A stretch of DNA of 64,000 nt. Source: JBBIPA01 sp963775935. Its GTDB lineage: Bacteria > Chloroflexota > Dehalococcoidia > GIF9 > UBA5629. Location: NCBI GenBank assembly GCA_963775935.1, contig CAVZKR010000002.1:1-64000 (forward strand). Reading direction: 5' to 3'. The position numbers and the translations under genes are program-made. The notes below the pieces were generated by a model, which saw only the letters and a list, made by a program, of their open reading frames with translations, ran no database searches and was not told the origin of the DNA. Each line of letters opens with the position of its first letter. Position 1 is the first letter of the stretch. Shown piece by piece: positions 1 through 10,184 of the stretch.

Positions 1-37
1 AAAGAAGGAGCTCCTTATTCAGTGGAGGCTGATCCAG

Positions 38-1763
38 TTAATTGTGAGAGAATTCCCAATGCGGTTCAATTTCGACCTTGTTAAATCGCGTAAAACCCAT
101 ACTGTTTATTTCATATCCTTTGACATAGGGCTTAATCAGCACATAGGTTTGCCCGAAGCTCAGAGGTAGACAGGCGGCATTCTTAATCAGTTTTTGTTCA
201 ATCTCCTGATAACGTGTCAAGCTGCGATTATAATCGAACTCCTGCGCTGCCTTGTCGAGTAGAGCATCGATGTCGCCGTCACTATATCCGCTGTAGTTAC
301 GCTCAGCACCAGTACGGAACAAGGTCTCCAGAAAATTTTGTGGATGAGGGTATTCAGCGGTCCATTCCAGGGCAAATAGCTCATTTTTTTCCTCTTTCAG
401 ATGATAATTAAACCTGTCGGGAACAAGCTGCCGTATCTTTATCTCAACTCCAAGGTTTTTTTGCCACTCATAGAGTACCGCGGTTACAAGTGGTGGGACA
501 TACCCGCCCCAACCTGGATATGTCATGGTTAATGGTGGCAACTTACCCGCATACTTTGATTTTGCGATCAATTCCTTTGCTTTGGGGATATTAAACTCCA
601 GACCAGGACAGGTCCTTTTTATACCCCGGCATTTCGGGTGGCAGAATACCATCGGCATGTTGCATTCTGTCTTGAAATACCATTGTTACTAATCTATCCC
701 TGTCAATAGCGTGTGAAAAGGCAAGGCGAACATTGACATCATCGAAAGGTGGCCTGGTTATATTAAAACCGATGCCATAGAAGGTAAGCTCAGGTATAAT
801 GCGTAATTGATTGTAAAAGGAACTTGTCTTATCTAAGACTCGGTCAAAATATGGCGAGGAAACCTCAGCCACATCAACGGTGTCATCTTCATATAAATCA
901 ATCGGCCGCCCCGCCAGCAAATGAAACTTTACGGCTTCTATCTTCGCTTGCTCGCCGTAGTACAGGGGATTTCTGTCGAGAATCAGCGACTGTCCCTTTA
1001 CCCATTTCTTAAGCTGGAATGGGCCTGTGCCGTTGGGTTTCATCCACCAATTTATACCCGATACGGTAGTATCCTTATCCACGACAAATGCAGCAGGACA
1101 GGTCAGTTTGTACAGGAAATAGGTTTTTGGAGCATCTATGGTAACCTCTAAAGTATAGTCATCGATAATTTTAACACCGCTAATTCCCATGGTACTTCCG
1201 GACAGCATCTCCTTAGCACCGATAATATCGCCAAAGCAATCAAATGCAGTCTTCGATTTGGTTTTTGGGTTACAAGCCCGTTCCCATGAATACTTAAAAT
1301 CTATTGCCTTAACCTCGCGTCCATTGTGAAACTTTACATCTTGACGCAGGTAAAACGTATATGTCTTGCCACCATTGCTCAAATCGCAGCGCCGAGCAAT
1401 ATCGGCTGCGGGCTTAAGCTTATCGTCAAGGCAGACCAGGCCGGAATACAGTTGTAAGATATACTCCTTGGACAGTGAATCGCTGGCGATTGCCGGGTCC
1501 AGAGTCAGCGGGTCATCGCTATCAAGATTCAGGGTTCCGGCTATGGTTGAGGGTACTGAAGTAATCGGTGTTATTGAAAAGAGTGTTGTCGGGGTTGTTG
1601 GAAATGCTGGCGATGAGGGTATCGGTGTCTCGGCTGGTAAAGCTGTTGGAGGCACGAGCTGACAATCAAGCGCCAGAAAGCCACTTACCAGCACTGCTGT
1701 AATAACCACAGGGATGAGCCATCTCATCGTTTCGTTTTTTGGTAAAGATTGAAGTTTCGCCAT
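38..1763 (-). CDS. Oligopeptide-type ABC transporter substrate-binding protein, frameshifted
   Basis: An extracytoplasmic solute receptor of the SBP_bac_5 (DppA/OppA) type, split into two overlapping reading frames. The N-terminal piece has a hydrophobic export segment at about residues 14-32, a Pro/Thr-rich linker to about residue 75, then a typical peptide-receptor fold (for example LDPAIASDSL and YTFYLRQDVKFHNGR). It runs out at about 594 after KKDLS. The C-terminal piece resumes as GLEFNIPKAKELI. Removing one base from the GG at about 606-607 joins them into one ~570-residue protein, normal for the family. It lies 30 nt downstream of the peptidase-MA gene on the same strand. No permease or ATPase genes are visible, so any transporter partners lie outside the window. 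The class is secure; the peptide substrate is assumed from the family. Confidence 0.8.
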
Positions 1764-1793
1764 GGTTCAACCTGTGTCCTTGCTCTGTTGATA

Positions 1794-2893
1794 CTACTGA
1801 TATTTAGCTTTCACATAGTTCTGCCACAGGCTACTTAAATCATCAGTATTGAAGTTATATATCTTCTGTAGAGCCTCATCATAGGTATTCCCTTGCTTGA
1901 AGCTATCAAGCAACTGCGATAATTTGCTCTGACCATGGGTACGTACCAGATAGTCCACAATGCTACAACTCTCAGCATAAGAAAGGCTTGCTTTATCAGA
2001 ATTGACCAGAAAAGGGCTTGAGAGGCTTCTAACTGAGATAAGCTGGTCGTTCTTGACAGCTTTACCAAGTCGGCTCGCATGACTGGAACTCAGTCCCCCT
2101 TCAGCATTCACCGATATACCTTCTGAGAGCCAGGTTGGTATAGAATTATAAGGATTACGCGTCATATGGCGGGTCACCAGGTGAGTGAACTCGTGAGCTA
2201 TTACTCTTTTTCCCCAGGCGAGTTCATCAGGAGCTATGCCTGCCATAATAATTCCGTAATCGGTGAATGCGATGCCACCTTCCCAGCCAACGGGATTGAT
2301 GACAGCACCCCGGACATCCTCTGCACTGGCGTAGATATAAAGCTGGGCGGGTTTGACCAGTTGGATGCCGGCGTCTATACACAGTTTTTTATGAACCTTT
2401 TGTACCGTACTCATTAACTCTTGAGCAAATGAAGCGTCTCCTTTATACCAGTACAGTTTCAATTGATCTTCACTCAGACTACGCCATGAATAGCGGAGGT
2501 CGTTGAATATAACATTTTCACTTCGAGTTTGATGCTTGTTTCCACTGATGTCGGTAAGGAGCCACCAGTAAGTTACCTTTGTCCCTGGCGGTAAACCACC
2601 GGTTTTCTTCATATCTAATGTCCAGTTGATATTGACACTTTTATCCTGTACAAATTCGATATAGGCTTCGTTGACAACTTCGATGAAGTTAAAGCGGTCG
2701 GTAGTATAACACAGGCGAATATCAGCGATTGGTACCTGACTGCGTGCCGAGAGGCTGAAAATTAGCTCCTGGGGGAATTTGGAGATAGCCGAGCTGATTG
2801 CCATTTCTATATTGTCCTGCGCTTCGGTGGCAACGGGCTTAAAAGGATAACGAGCAGAGACAGGACAATCAGGATACTGTAATGAATTTTCAT
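1794..2893 (-). CDS. Exported peptidase MA-like zinc metalloprotease, frameshifted at the signal peptide
   Basis: A gluzincin-type protease with the zinc motif HEFTH (residues 204-208 counted from the ATG at 2804) and a downstream glutamate in WLSEG as the likely third ligand. This arrangement is typical of the peptidase MA family. An N-terminal beta-sandwich-like region of ~120 residues precedes the catalytic part. The ATG at 2804 gives no export signal, but an ATG at 2893 opens a hydrophobic signal (MKIHYSILIVLSLLVILLS) in another frame. Adding one base to the GGG at 2835-2837 fuses it to VATEAQDNIEMAIS. I therefore place the true start at 2893. The protein probably acts outside the membrane. 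It is followed at 30 nt by the peptide-binding protein, suggesting a shared role in extracellular peptides. Confidence 0.75.
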
Positions 2894-2966
2894 ATTAGCA
2901 GCATCATAACACCTCTTTTGTCGGAATGACAATGCCATTCTTTTCATTGCGAATCCCATATCTTCC

Positions 2967-2992
2967 GTCATTGCGAGCGAAGCGCGGCAATC
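2967..2992. repeat. Half of a GTCATTGCGAG palindromic repeat
   Basis: GTCATTGCGAGCGAAGCG followed by CGGCAATC matches the left arm of the two full palindromic elements at 49422 and 52245. The right arm is absent, so this is a partial or decayed copy. It lies in the 269-nt gap upstream of the peptidase gene. Confidence 0.6.
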
Positions 2993-3035
2993 CCAGGGTC
3001 AGGGATTCTCACTAGTGCCTGTTCCTAAAAAACCT

Positions 3036-3100
3036 GCCAAATCAAAACAAGCTGGTTGTTCGAAGGGGTGCTAACCCCTTCGTAGCCATAAAGATTTGGC
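3036..3100. other. Nested inverted repeat in intergenic DNA
   Basis: GCCAAATC (3036-3043) pairs with GATTTGGC (3093-3100), and within it CGAAGGGGT (3061-3069) pairs with ACCCCTTCG (3074-3082) around a 4-nt loop. It lies 63 nt downstream of the stop of the metallo-beta-lactamase gene (minus strand), so it could act in 3'-end formation. There is no clear T-run. Function unknown. Confidence 0.4.
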
Positions 3101-3162
3101 TAATTTGTTAAATCATTGTTTGCATGATGAGTATGTTTTAAAAAATAGACTTAAAAAGAAGT

Positions 3163-3906
3163 CTATATAGTTATAGATGTGCCATCGATAGCTGCAATAG
3201 TATTTCTGAATATCTTTTTTGCCTCTGTTTCTGCCTCTCTTCGCTCTTCAATTGATTTATAGAGCTCTGCATCGAAGTGAAACAATACTAGCTGCTTCAC
3301 ATTTGCCCTGACAGCTAATTCGGCTGCTTCCTGAGGATTCGTATGAGGCCATATCTTTAAATATTGTCCCGACTTGGACGCACACTCATGAATTAAAATA
3401 TCGGCATCCCTTGATAACTCTAAGCTATTATCGCAGATACCGGTATCAGTACAATATGCAATCGTTTTTCCGTCAAGAGTTACTCTATAACCCAAACAGG
3501 GGTCAGAATGTACCAGGAACTTACAGGTTACAGTGAAGGGGAGATTATGAGTGCCTTCTGTCAGTTCATGGATTTTTATTTTGGTAGGCAAGTCATCTAG
3601 TGGAACTGTGAAGGGGTGACTGATCAGGCTTTTCAAAATTCGTCTGGTACCTTTTTGTCCGTATACGCTTATTCCTTGCCTGAAACGGAATTTACTTGCT
3701 ACATGAAATCCGATAATGTGTTCCAGATGGAAATGACTGAGAAACAAATAAATCGGTTTATCTGATGTGATGTAGCCATCCAGTTTGCTGATACCATCAC
3801 CGGCATCAAAGATTATATAGTAGTTATCTGAATCAACAAGTACGCAAGGAGTATTGCCTGTTTCGGTGTTATACCAGCCATTGGTTCCCAGAAAAACAAT
3901 TTTCAT
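3163..3906 (-). CDS. Metallo-beta-lactamase-fold hydrolase (RNase Z-like)
   Basis: A single-domain metal-dependent hydrolase of 247 residues. It starts with the family strand MKIVFLGTNG and has the metal motif HFHLEH at residues 58-63, a variant of HxHxDH with Glu in the usual Asp place. Further ligands are likely His in FLVHSDPCLG, Asp in YCTDTG and His in LVLFHFD near the C-terminus. The short form and the late DTG/LFHF motifs fit the RNase Z/arylsulfatase-like branch, but the substrate cannot be told. The gene stands alone, with the hypothetical membrane protein gene divergent 165 nt away. The Asp-to-Glu change in the metal motif is unusual and could alter metal preference. Confidence 0.8.
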   Translation of the reverse strand: MKIVFLGTNGWYNTETGNTPCVLVDSDNYYIIFDAGDGISKLDGYITSDKPIYLFLSHFHLEHIIGFHVASKFRFRQGISVYGQKGTRRILKSLISHPFTVPLDDLPTKIKIHELTEGTHNLPFTVTCKFLVHSDPCLGYRVTLDGKTIAYCTDTGICDNSLELSRDADILIHECASKSGQYLKIWPHTNPQEAAELAVRANVKQLVLFHFDAELYKSIEERREAETEAKKIFRNTIAAIDGTSITI

Positions 3907-4071
3907 CTAGTTATCACCTTCAAATTGATGCTAAGAGCATAGCGTATTATTCCCCAGACCGCAACGTCCCGATACCCACACGATGGGCCTGGTTCACATG
4001 AAGGGAAAGAACTGATGTTTTTTACGGCAATCTTTCGCGGAGGTTTAGAAAAAAAGTGATAGAATAGGGTC

Positions 4072-4737
4072 ATGTCTGTTAAGTTATCAACAGCTGTCTC
4101 TGCTGCACTTACTCTGCTTGGAGTCGGTATAATGATAATACCAACCGAAATAATCCCATATATTGGCATACCTGTGTTGATTGTGGGAATAATGGTTGGA
4201 TTATGGACTCTTTGGGGGTGGTTACATTTTAAGAGATTGGGGCAGTTGATAGTAAAGAGGGTTCATACTAAATTCTTAAAAGCCGATCTTCAAGCTATAG
4301 GGATGTCTAGTCCATATATAGACTTCTACTTCAATGTACATAGTTGTTTATCTGGTCAAATAATGCTAACTGGTCAGAAAAAAGGGGAACTCTGGAATCC
4401 TTGTATTGAGGCATGGAGGTCTAATTGGGAAATAGATATCAACTACCAGAGCATTATTAAGTCAGATATTGATACTGAACTCCGCATTCGCTGGATTGTA
4501 CCGCAGGGACATCACAGCCCGATGACAGAGTTTGCTTTCAGGGCAGAAGATAATCCACCAGAACAACACCTTACCTTTGAGGATATGAATATTGAGTTAA
4601 AAGCACGATTCCTATGTCTTGAAAGTAAAGTAGGATGGTTGCAATTATCACAAGGCATTATTCCAATTTCTGTTCCGGACCATCCTATTTTTAACTCTGT
4701 GAGAAAAGAATACTTGCGACAAAGGAACTCCCAATAA
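4072..4737 (+). CDS. Hypothetical membrane-anchored protein
   Basis: I do not recognise this 221-residue protein. Two closely spaced hydrophobic segments (about residues 7-24 and 28-51) form a hairpin anchor. The remaining ~170 residues are soluble, rich in aromatic residues and beta-strand-like, ending in a basic tail. The ATG at 4072 has no strong ribosome-binding site, but the two-segment anchor needs this start. It is AT-richer than the ftsY gene that follows 131 nt later. It stands alone and its neighbours give no hint of function. Confidence 0.6.
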   Translation: MSVKLSTAVSAALTLLGVGIMIIPTEIIPYIGIPVLIVGIMVGLWTLWGWLHFKRLGQLIVKRVHTKFLKADLQAIGMSSPYIDFYFNVHSCLSGQIMLTGQKKGELWNPCIEAWRSNWEIDINYQSIIKSDIDTELRIRWIVPQGHHSPMTEFAFRAEDNPPEQHLTFEDMNIELKARFLCLESKVGWLQLSQGIIPISVPDHPIFNSVRKEYLRQRNSQ

Positions 4738-4868
4738 AAGAGAAATAAATTTTTATCGAACACTCCTCTTTTTCACTATCACTTTTAAACCAACAGGTGC
4801 ACTTATCCTTTTTTGCCCCTGTTTGAAGCATTGTGCTAAGATAGCTGAAATTGCGCCATGGAACGAGT

Positions 4869-5780
4869 ATGCCTGGTTTATTGACTAAGACTGAACAAGG
4901 AGTAAAACGCAGCCGCGAAAGCTGGTTCGGCAAGGTAGCCGGCCTTTTCAGCCGACCGAAGATAGAAGAGGAGACCTGGGACGAGCTTGAGGAACTGCTC
5001 ATTGCTGCTGATGTTGGTGTAGCAACAACGGGGAAGCTTATTCAGCGCGTCAAGCAGCGGGTCAAGGAGGAGAAGCTCATTGAAAGCTCGCAGGTTCGCT
5101 CTGCCCTCAAGGAGGAGATGGTAAAGCTGCTCAGCGTGAATAGTGAATCCAGTCCCGCTTCCACTGCCGATACGCTCCAGATTATCCTGGTCGTTGGCGT
5201 TAATGGGTCGGGGAAGACAACGAGCATTGCCAAGCTGGCTTACGATTTCAGGAGCAAGGGGAAGGAGGTTGTCCTGGCTGCGGCGGATACCTTCAGGGCA
5301 GCGGCTATTGAACAGCTCAAGCTATGGGGTGAGCGTGTTGATGTGCCAGTCATAGCCCATCAGCAGGGCGGTGACCCCGGTGCCGTGGTTTTCGATGCTA
5401 TCCAGGCGGCTCAAAATCGAAAAGCACAAATAGTTATCGTCGATACCGCCGGCCGCCTCCATACCAAGTTTAACCTCATGGAGGAACTCAAAAAAGTGAA
5501 ACGCGTCGCCAGCAAATACGATGCTCCGCAATCGGTAATGCTGGTAATAGATGCCACTACCGGTCAGAATGGATTGCTCCAGGCAAAGCATTTTACCGAA
5601 GCCGTGGGAGTAAACGGTATTTTTCTGGCCAAGCTCGATGGCACTGCCCGAGGCGGTATTGTACTGGCTATATGCGACGAGCTTAAAATACCAATAAACT
5701 ACATCGGTACCGGTGAGCAGCTGGATGACATGGTGCCTTTTGATGCCAGAACCTTTGTCGAGGCTATTTTTAACAGCTAA
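4869..5780 (+). CDS. ftsY: Signal recognition particle receptor FtsY
   Basis: The SRP GTPase receptor that docks ribosome-SRP complexes at the inner membrane. A short helical N domain leads into the G domain with P-loop GVNGSGKTT, the AADTFRAAA insertion-box motif, DTAGR (G3) and AKLDGTARGG (G4 and closing motif). The charged N-terminal A domain found in enterobacterial FtsY is missing; such short forms are common. The open frame extends to a TTG at 4851, but the ATG at 4869 with an upstream GGAACGAG is the likelier start, giving 303 residues. The stop is only 9 nt before lgt, so the two are probably co-transcribed, pairing two membrane-biogenesis functions. Confidence 0.95.
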   Translation: MPGLLTKTEQGVKRSRESWFGKVAGLFSRPKIEEETWDELEELLIAADVGVATTGKLIQRVKQRVKEEKLIESSQVRSALKEEMVKLLSVNSESSPASTADTLQIILVVGVNGSGKTTSIAKLAYDFRSKGKEVVLAAADTFRAAAIEQLKLWGERVDVPVIAHQQGGDPGAVVFDAIQAAQNRKAQIVIVDTAGRLHTKFNLMEELKKVKRVASKYDAPQSVMLVIDATTGQNGLLQAKHFTEAVGVNGIFLAKLDGTARGGIVLAICDELKIPINYIGTGEQLDDMVPFDARTFVEAIFNS

Positions 5781-5789
5781 GGAACGAAG

Positions 5790-6569
5790 ATGATTGAACT
5801 TGATGTCTGCCCGGTTGTTTTCAGTATTGGCCCCCTGGAGTTGAGGTGGTATGGGATTATGGTGGTGCTGGCAGTGATAGCGATTCTCGCTATCAGCCTG
5901 CTGGAAGCAAAGAGGCTCGGTGTCGACGGAGATCATATCTATAGCCTTGCCGTCTGGGCTGTTATCGGAGGGGTATTATTCTCACGAATAGTCCATGTCA
6001 TTGATAAATGGGACTATTATCTTAAAAATCCAGGACAGATACTGAGCTTCGAAGGTCTGGGGGTTTACGGTGCGGTGGTCGGGGTAATTGTGGCGGTAGT
6101 AGCCTATTGCCTGGTCAAGAAGCTGTCTATCTGGCTCATTACAGACCTGATATCGCCGGGTGCGCTGGTGGGTATGGCTATCGGCAGGATTGGCTGTGTA
6201 TTTAACGGCTGCTGCTATGGTCTGACTACCTCGCTTCCCTGGGCGGTGGAATATACCTGCCCTGAGAGCTATGCTCCGTTGGGTGTGCCACTCCATCCCA
6301 CGCAGATGTACCATATCATCTGGAACCTGGCTGCCTTTGCAGTGCTGTGGCTATTACGACGTCGGCTCAAGCCGCAGGGCTCAGTGTTCCTCGTCTACTT
6401 AGCTTTTTATGCGGCTGGAGACCTTTTGATACGACTGGTTCGTGACGGGGAGCCCTTCCTTTTTGGCTTGCAGCAGGCTCAGGTTATTGGAATTGTAATG
6501 CTGCTGATAACATTGCCCTGGCTCTTTGTCAGAATGTGGCTCTACCGCAGGAAATCTTCAGTCCGATAG
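5790..6569 (+). CDS. lgt: Prolipoprotein diacylglyceryl transferase Lgt
   Basis: Transfers diacylglyceryl from phosphatidylglycerol to the lipobox cysteine of prelipoproteins in the cytoplasmic membrane. At 259 residues with about seven membrane segments it has the normal size. It carries the Lgt signature around GRIGCVFNGCCYG (the usual GRxGNFxNxE site with Cys substitutions), an early LRWYGIMV and the periplasmic HPTQMYH. The variant signature is common in Gram-positive-like and Chloroflexota sequences. It follows ftsY by 9 nt and converges with recJ 13 nt downstream, leaving no room for a classical terminator. Lipoproteins that it could serve are present in the window, such as the binding protein at 46502. 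Confidence 0.93.
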   Translation: MIELDVCPVVFSIGPLELRWYGIMVVLAVIAILAISLLEAKRLGVDGDHIYSLAVWAVIGGVLFSRIVHVIDKWDYYLKNPGQILSFEGLGVYGAVVGVIVAVVAYCLVKKLSIWLITDLISPGALVGMAIGRIGCVFNGCCYGLTTSLPWAVEYTCPESYAPLGVPLHPTQMYHIIWNLAAFAVLWLLRRRLKPQGSVFLVYLAFYAAGDLLIRLVRDGEPFLFGLQQAQVIGIVMLLITLPWLFVRMWLYRRKSSVR

Positions 6570-6581
6570 CCAAGCAGGCGC

Positions 6582-8264
6582 TTACCGGGACGGCTCAAAG
6601 TCAACAAGATTCAACCGAAGCGTTTCTGTGCCATTCCAGCGATTCAGCTCCAGGTTGTACACGATGTCCATGTACGGCGTTATTTCGCCCGTGTATGTCC
6701 CCAGGTCAAAACCGACAGCATCCCAGATAACTCCCGACTGCTTCACTTTCAGCCGTATATGTTCATTCTGCGTGCCCATCAGTCGTTGTTCCAGAACTTC
6801 AACACGGCGGCTCAGGAAAGTAGGCTCCCGATTGCCGATGCCAAATGGCGCCAGTTGTTGTATCTTTTGATAGGTAGCATCAGTAAAGACGGAGAGTGGC
6901 ACTTCGGCGTCTATATTGACATGAGGCTTGAGTTCAATACCATCCAGTTTTTCCTTTGCCAGGTTGAGCATTCGCTGCTGAAACTCGGTCAGATTGCTGG
7001 TCGGTACACTGAAGCCGGCGGCCTTCGTATGTCCGCCGAAGTTTGAGAGCAAATCGCTGCAGGCTTCAAGAGCTGACATGAGGTTGAACTCATCGATGCT
7101 CCGCCCGCTGCCGCGGCTGAATTCCTGACCTATCTTGAGCAGGATGACAGGACGATAGTACTTATCGGCAAGCCTTCCGGCAACCAGCCCCATAACACCT
7201 GGAGCATAATCTTCGCCGGCTGCCAGGAGCAGTGGTTTCTCCACTCCAGCAGCAATAACAGCCTGGCTGGCTTTATTGAGCAGCGCATTGGTTTGCTTCA
7301 TCCGCTCGGCATTCTTCTTCTCCAGCTCCGTGGCCAGGAAATTAGCCTCCTGTATGTTCTCAGTTACCAGGAGCTGATAGCTGGTGGTAGCGTTATCCAT
7401 TCTGCCTGCGGCATTAATTCGTGGTCCCAGAGTCCAGGAGATACTTTGAGCAGTAAGCTTACCTTGCTGTAGATTAGCGCACCGCATCAATTCCTGCAGC
7501 CCGACACGCTGCGTTTTATTGAGCAGTTCTAGCCCTGATTTTACCCAGTAGCGGTTCTCCCCCAGCAGAGGCACCATGTCGGTCACTGTGCCCAGCGCTA
7601 CCAGGTCCAAGGTCCGAGCGACTATCTCCTGCCGCGGTCCCTTGTCCGGGATAAGCGCCTGGAGGAATTTGAAAGCGACGCCTACACCGGCGAGGTCATA
7701 GAAAGGATAGGTTGAGCCATTTCTCTTGGGATTGACCAATGCAATAGCTGGCGGCAACTGGGTGGGTGGAATATGGTGGTCGGTGACGATGACATCCATA
7801 CCCAGATTTTGCGCATGTTTCACTTCGGTGACCGCGGTGATACCGGTATCTACTGTGATGACCAGGCTGACGCCCTGCTGCTGTAGTTTCTCCAGCGCAC
7901 TGTTTCTCAAACCATAGCCTTCGGTAGAACGGCGTGGTATATAAGGGATGACTGTACCGCCGAGCGCTGAAATTCCCTGTATCAACAGGGCGGTGGCGGT
8001 GATACCGTCAGCATCGAAATCCCCATAGACAGCAATTTTCTCGCCGGAGCAAAGTGCCTGATGAGTCCTGATGACCGCCTTGGGCATGTCGGGAAGGAGC
8101 AGGGGATTGGCTTCCAGGCGCTGGTCATTGCTGAGGAACAGCTCAATCTGGGACGGATCCGAGAAACCGCGGTTGTAGAGCAGTTGAGCCACAAGGGGAT
8201 GAATACCGTCAACTACAATTGTTTGTTTGGCTGGAGATAGCAGGTTCCAATGGGTGTGGCTCAA
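6582..8264 (-). CDS. recJ: Single-stranded-DNA-specific exonuclease RecJ
   Basis: A 5'-3' exonuclease on single-stranded DNA in recombination and mismatch repair. The DHH domain has YGDFDADG at about residues 80-87 and TDHH at 161-164. The DHHA1 domain has the FGGHTKAAGF motif, followed by a RecJ OB-fold end (about residues 450-560). The length of 560 residues is normal and all the Mn-binding Asp/His motifs I can see are present. It converges with lgt and lies 79 nt downstream of the MFS gene on the same strand. No frame damage seen. Confidence 0.95.
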   Translation of the reverse strand: MSHTHWNLLSPAKQTIVVDGIHPLVAQLLYNRGFSDPSQIELFLSNDQRLEANPLLLPDMPKAVIRTHQALCSGEKIAVYGDFDADGITATALLIQGISALGGTVIPYIPRRSTEGYGLRNSALEKLQQQGVSLVITVDTGITAVTEVKHAQNLGMDVIVTDHHIPPTQLPPAIALVNPKRNGSTYPFYDLAGVGVAFKFLQALIPDKGPRQEIVARTLDLVALGTVTDMVPLLGENRYWVKSGLELLNKTQRVGLQELMRCANLQQGKLTAQSISWTLGPRINAAGRMDNATTSYQLLVTENIQEANFLATELEKKNAERMKQTNALLNKASQAVIAAGVEKPLLLAAGEDYAPGVMGLVAGRLADKYYRPVILLKIGQEFSRGSGRSIDEFNLMSALEACSDLLSNFGGHTKAAGFSVPTSNLTEFQQRMLNLAKEKLDGIELKPHVNIDAEVPLSVFTDATYQKIQQLAPFGIGNREPTFLSRRVEVLEQRLMGTQNEHIRLKVKQSGVIWDAVGFDLGTYTGEITPYMDIVYNLELNRWNGTETLRLNLVDFEPSR

Positions 8265-8343
8265 ACTGTTTCCTTAGTCATTCTGTCTGGCTGATTTATA
8301 TCACAACTGGTCACTCGCTGGCAAGCGCTACAATCCGTGATAG

Positions 8344-9732
8344 TTATTCTTTTACACTGTGGTAACTCGTTTTACCTCTCGACGAGGACAGAACAATACA
8401 GCATACGCAAAGCCCAATAGATATCATAAGCGCCCACTTGATGCTTTCGACAAAGGCTGCATAGTATTCAGGTGTTATTTGTGCCGTGCCCATATGAAGT
8501 GAAAAAAGTAGCATGAGTATCGCCATACTGAATGCTATGCCTACATTCCGTGTTACCGATTCAGTTGCCGAGGCAATTCCAAAATTCTCCTTTTCCACGG
8601 AGCTCATGATAGCATTGGTATTTGGTGATAAGAAAAAGGCAGAGCCAAGCCCCAGCAGAAGTTGACTGAGTATAACAAAGAGCAGTGTAGTAGCTTCCAG
8701 TGACATCAGTAAGACGAAAAGCCCAGCCAGCACTGCAACCATGCTACTGGAGACAATTACCCGCGGTTGAATCCTATCAGACATCCTGCCGGCAACTGTT
8801 GCTAGAACCGCCTGCATAAATGGCTGCGCGAGCAGGATGAAGCCAGCATTCTGCGGACTGAGTCCTTTGTTGTACTGCAAGTAGAGACTCAAAATAAAAG
8901 GCACGGAAAATGTGGAGCTGAAGTATATCAGCTGGGTAAGGCTAGCAAAGGCAAACAGTTTGCTCTTCGTGAAAAGATGGATGTTAAGTATGGGGCTCTC
9001 CGTTCTCAATTCCCATATAATGAAGGCAATTGATCCTATGATGCCGATTATAATTAGCCAGATGCCCATGGCAGCTGGCAGTGAAGTAAATCCATACATG
9101 ATGCAGAACAGCATGATGCTGAATAGTATGGCACCGGTAATGTCAAATTTCTGTCCTTTTGCCTCCGCCCATTCTCTTCGTATCCTGGTAAACAGTATCA
9201 CCAGTGATAGTATCTGGAAAACGAGAGCTAATAAGAACACGCTCCTCCAGCCCAGATTTTGTGTCATTATTCCCCCGATAGTAGGGCCGAGCGTCCAGCC
9301 TAAATAGACCGCAGCTATATTAATTCCCAGCACTTTGCCTCGTTCAGAGAGAGGGTACGCAGAAGTGACCAGGGCCATGCCGGTACAATATACCATGGCA
9401 AATCCCGTTCCCTGCAGCACACGTAAAATGATGACCATCGAAAACGAGACGGATAGTGCCAGTAACAGCGTGGAAACGGTGGCAAGTATCAGACCTATGG
9501 TAAATACCCTTTTCCTTCCCCAGATATCAGCTAACCGTCCGAAGGGCAAAACAAAGATTGCCGAGGCTAATGAAAATGCCTGTGACATCCATCCCAGCTG
9601 AACTGCATTCATGGACAGTTCACTCCCCATCGCTGGTACTGCCACGGTAACCGCACTCAGCATCAGCAGTCCTGAAAATGCTGCTAATACGCTGACCGCT
9701 AAAATATAGTGTTTATCCTGAGTATCTGTCAT
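8344..9732 (-). CDS. MFS drug-efflux-type transporter (DHA2/EmrB-like)
   Basis: A 462-residue major facilitator with about 14 predicted membrane segments, the mark of the DHA2 (EmrB/QacA) proton-linked exporters. It has motif A in the 2-3 loop (FGRLADIWGRKRVF) and motif-C-like glycines in GWTLGPTIGGIMTQ. Export of lipophilic compounds is the family role; the real substrate is unknown. It starts at an ATG (MTDTQDKH) and ends 79 nt before recJ. No regulator gene is adjacent. Confidence 0.87.
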   Translation of the reverse strand: MTDTQDKHYILAVSVLAAFSGLLMLSAVTVAVPAMGSELSMNAVQLGWMSQAFSLASAIFVLPFGRLADIWGRKRVFTIGLILATVSTLLLALSVSFSMVIILRVLQGTGFAMVYCTGMALVTSAYPLSERGKVLGINIAAVYLGWTLGPTIGGIMTQNLGWRSVFLLALVFQILSLVILFTRIRREWAEAKGQKFDITGAILFSIMLFCIMYGFTSLPAAMGIWLIIIGIIGSIAFIIWELRTESPILNIHLFTKSKLFAFASLTQLIYFSSTFSVPFILSLYLQYNKGLSPQNAGFILLAQPFMQAVLATVAGRMSDRIQPRVIVSSSMVAVLAGLFVLLMSLEATTLLFVILSQLLLGLGSAFFLSPNTNAIMSSVEKENFGIASATESVTRNVGIAFSMAILMLLFSLHMGTAQITPEYYAAFVESIKWALMISIGLCVCCIVLSSSRGKTSYHSVKE

Positions 9733-10184
9733 CTCGATTTGGATTTGTCGCTAAAACCGCAGACGATATTTTATCACAATACCTTATGAAGAATTCCTTG
9801 AATGGCGAGCCAATACTAATACTACTCTTCGAGCTATGACTGACAGATAAGTCGTTCTTTTCCCTTTTGTAGTCGTAATAAATGGAGATTGCTGAAAAAG
9901 AGGTGCAGGATTCTTCCTGCCGAGGGTCTGGAGGTGTCATCCAGCTTCCCTATTCCCCCCAAGATTGGGGGATCAAGGGGGTTGACAATGAGTATATATA
10001 CCTGGTGAAGGAGCAAGTAGCAGGTAAATAGTGTCAATAAAGTATTGAAAAAGTTCAGGTGTTTTCGCGGTCTGGAAACAGGTAGTATAACGGAAGTCAG
10101 AGAAGTGCCTCGATGGTACACTGTAAGTGAAGAGGATGAGGTGAGGGGCGGAGGGAAAGAAAAGAAAAAAAGGAGGTAACTAAA
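9733..10184. other. 452-nt intergenic region upstream of a small membrane gene
   Basis: No convincing gene. It holds a small hairpin (GCAGGA at 9905-9910 with TCCTGC at 9915-9920) and a C-run/G-run stem (9955-9960 with 9967-9971). The leader for the small gene at 10185 must lie at the right end, just before its strong AGGAGG. The opposite-strand frames here are low-complexity shadows. Confidence 0.5.
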
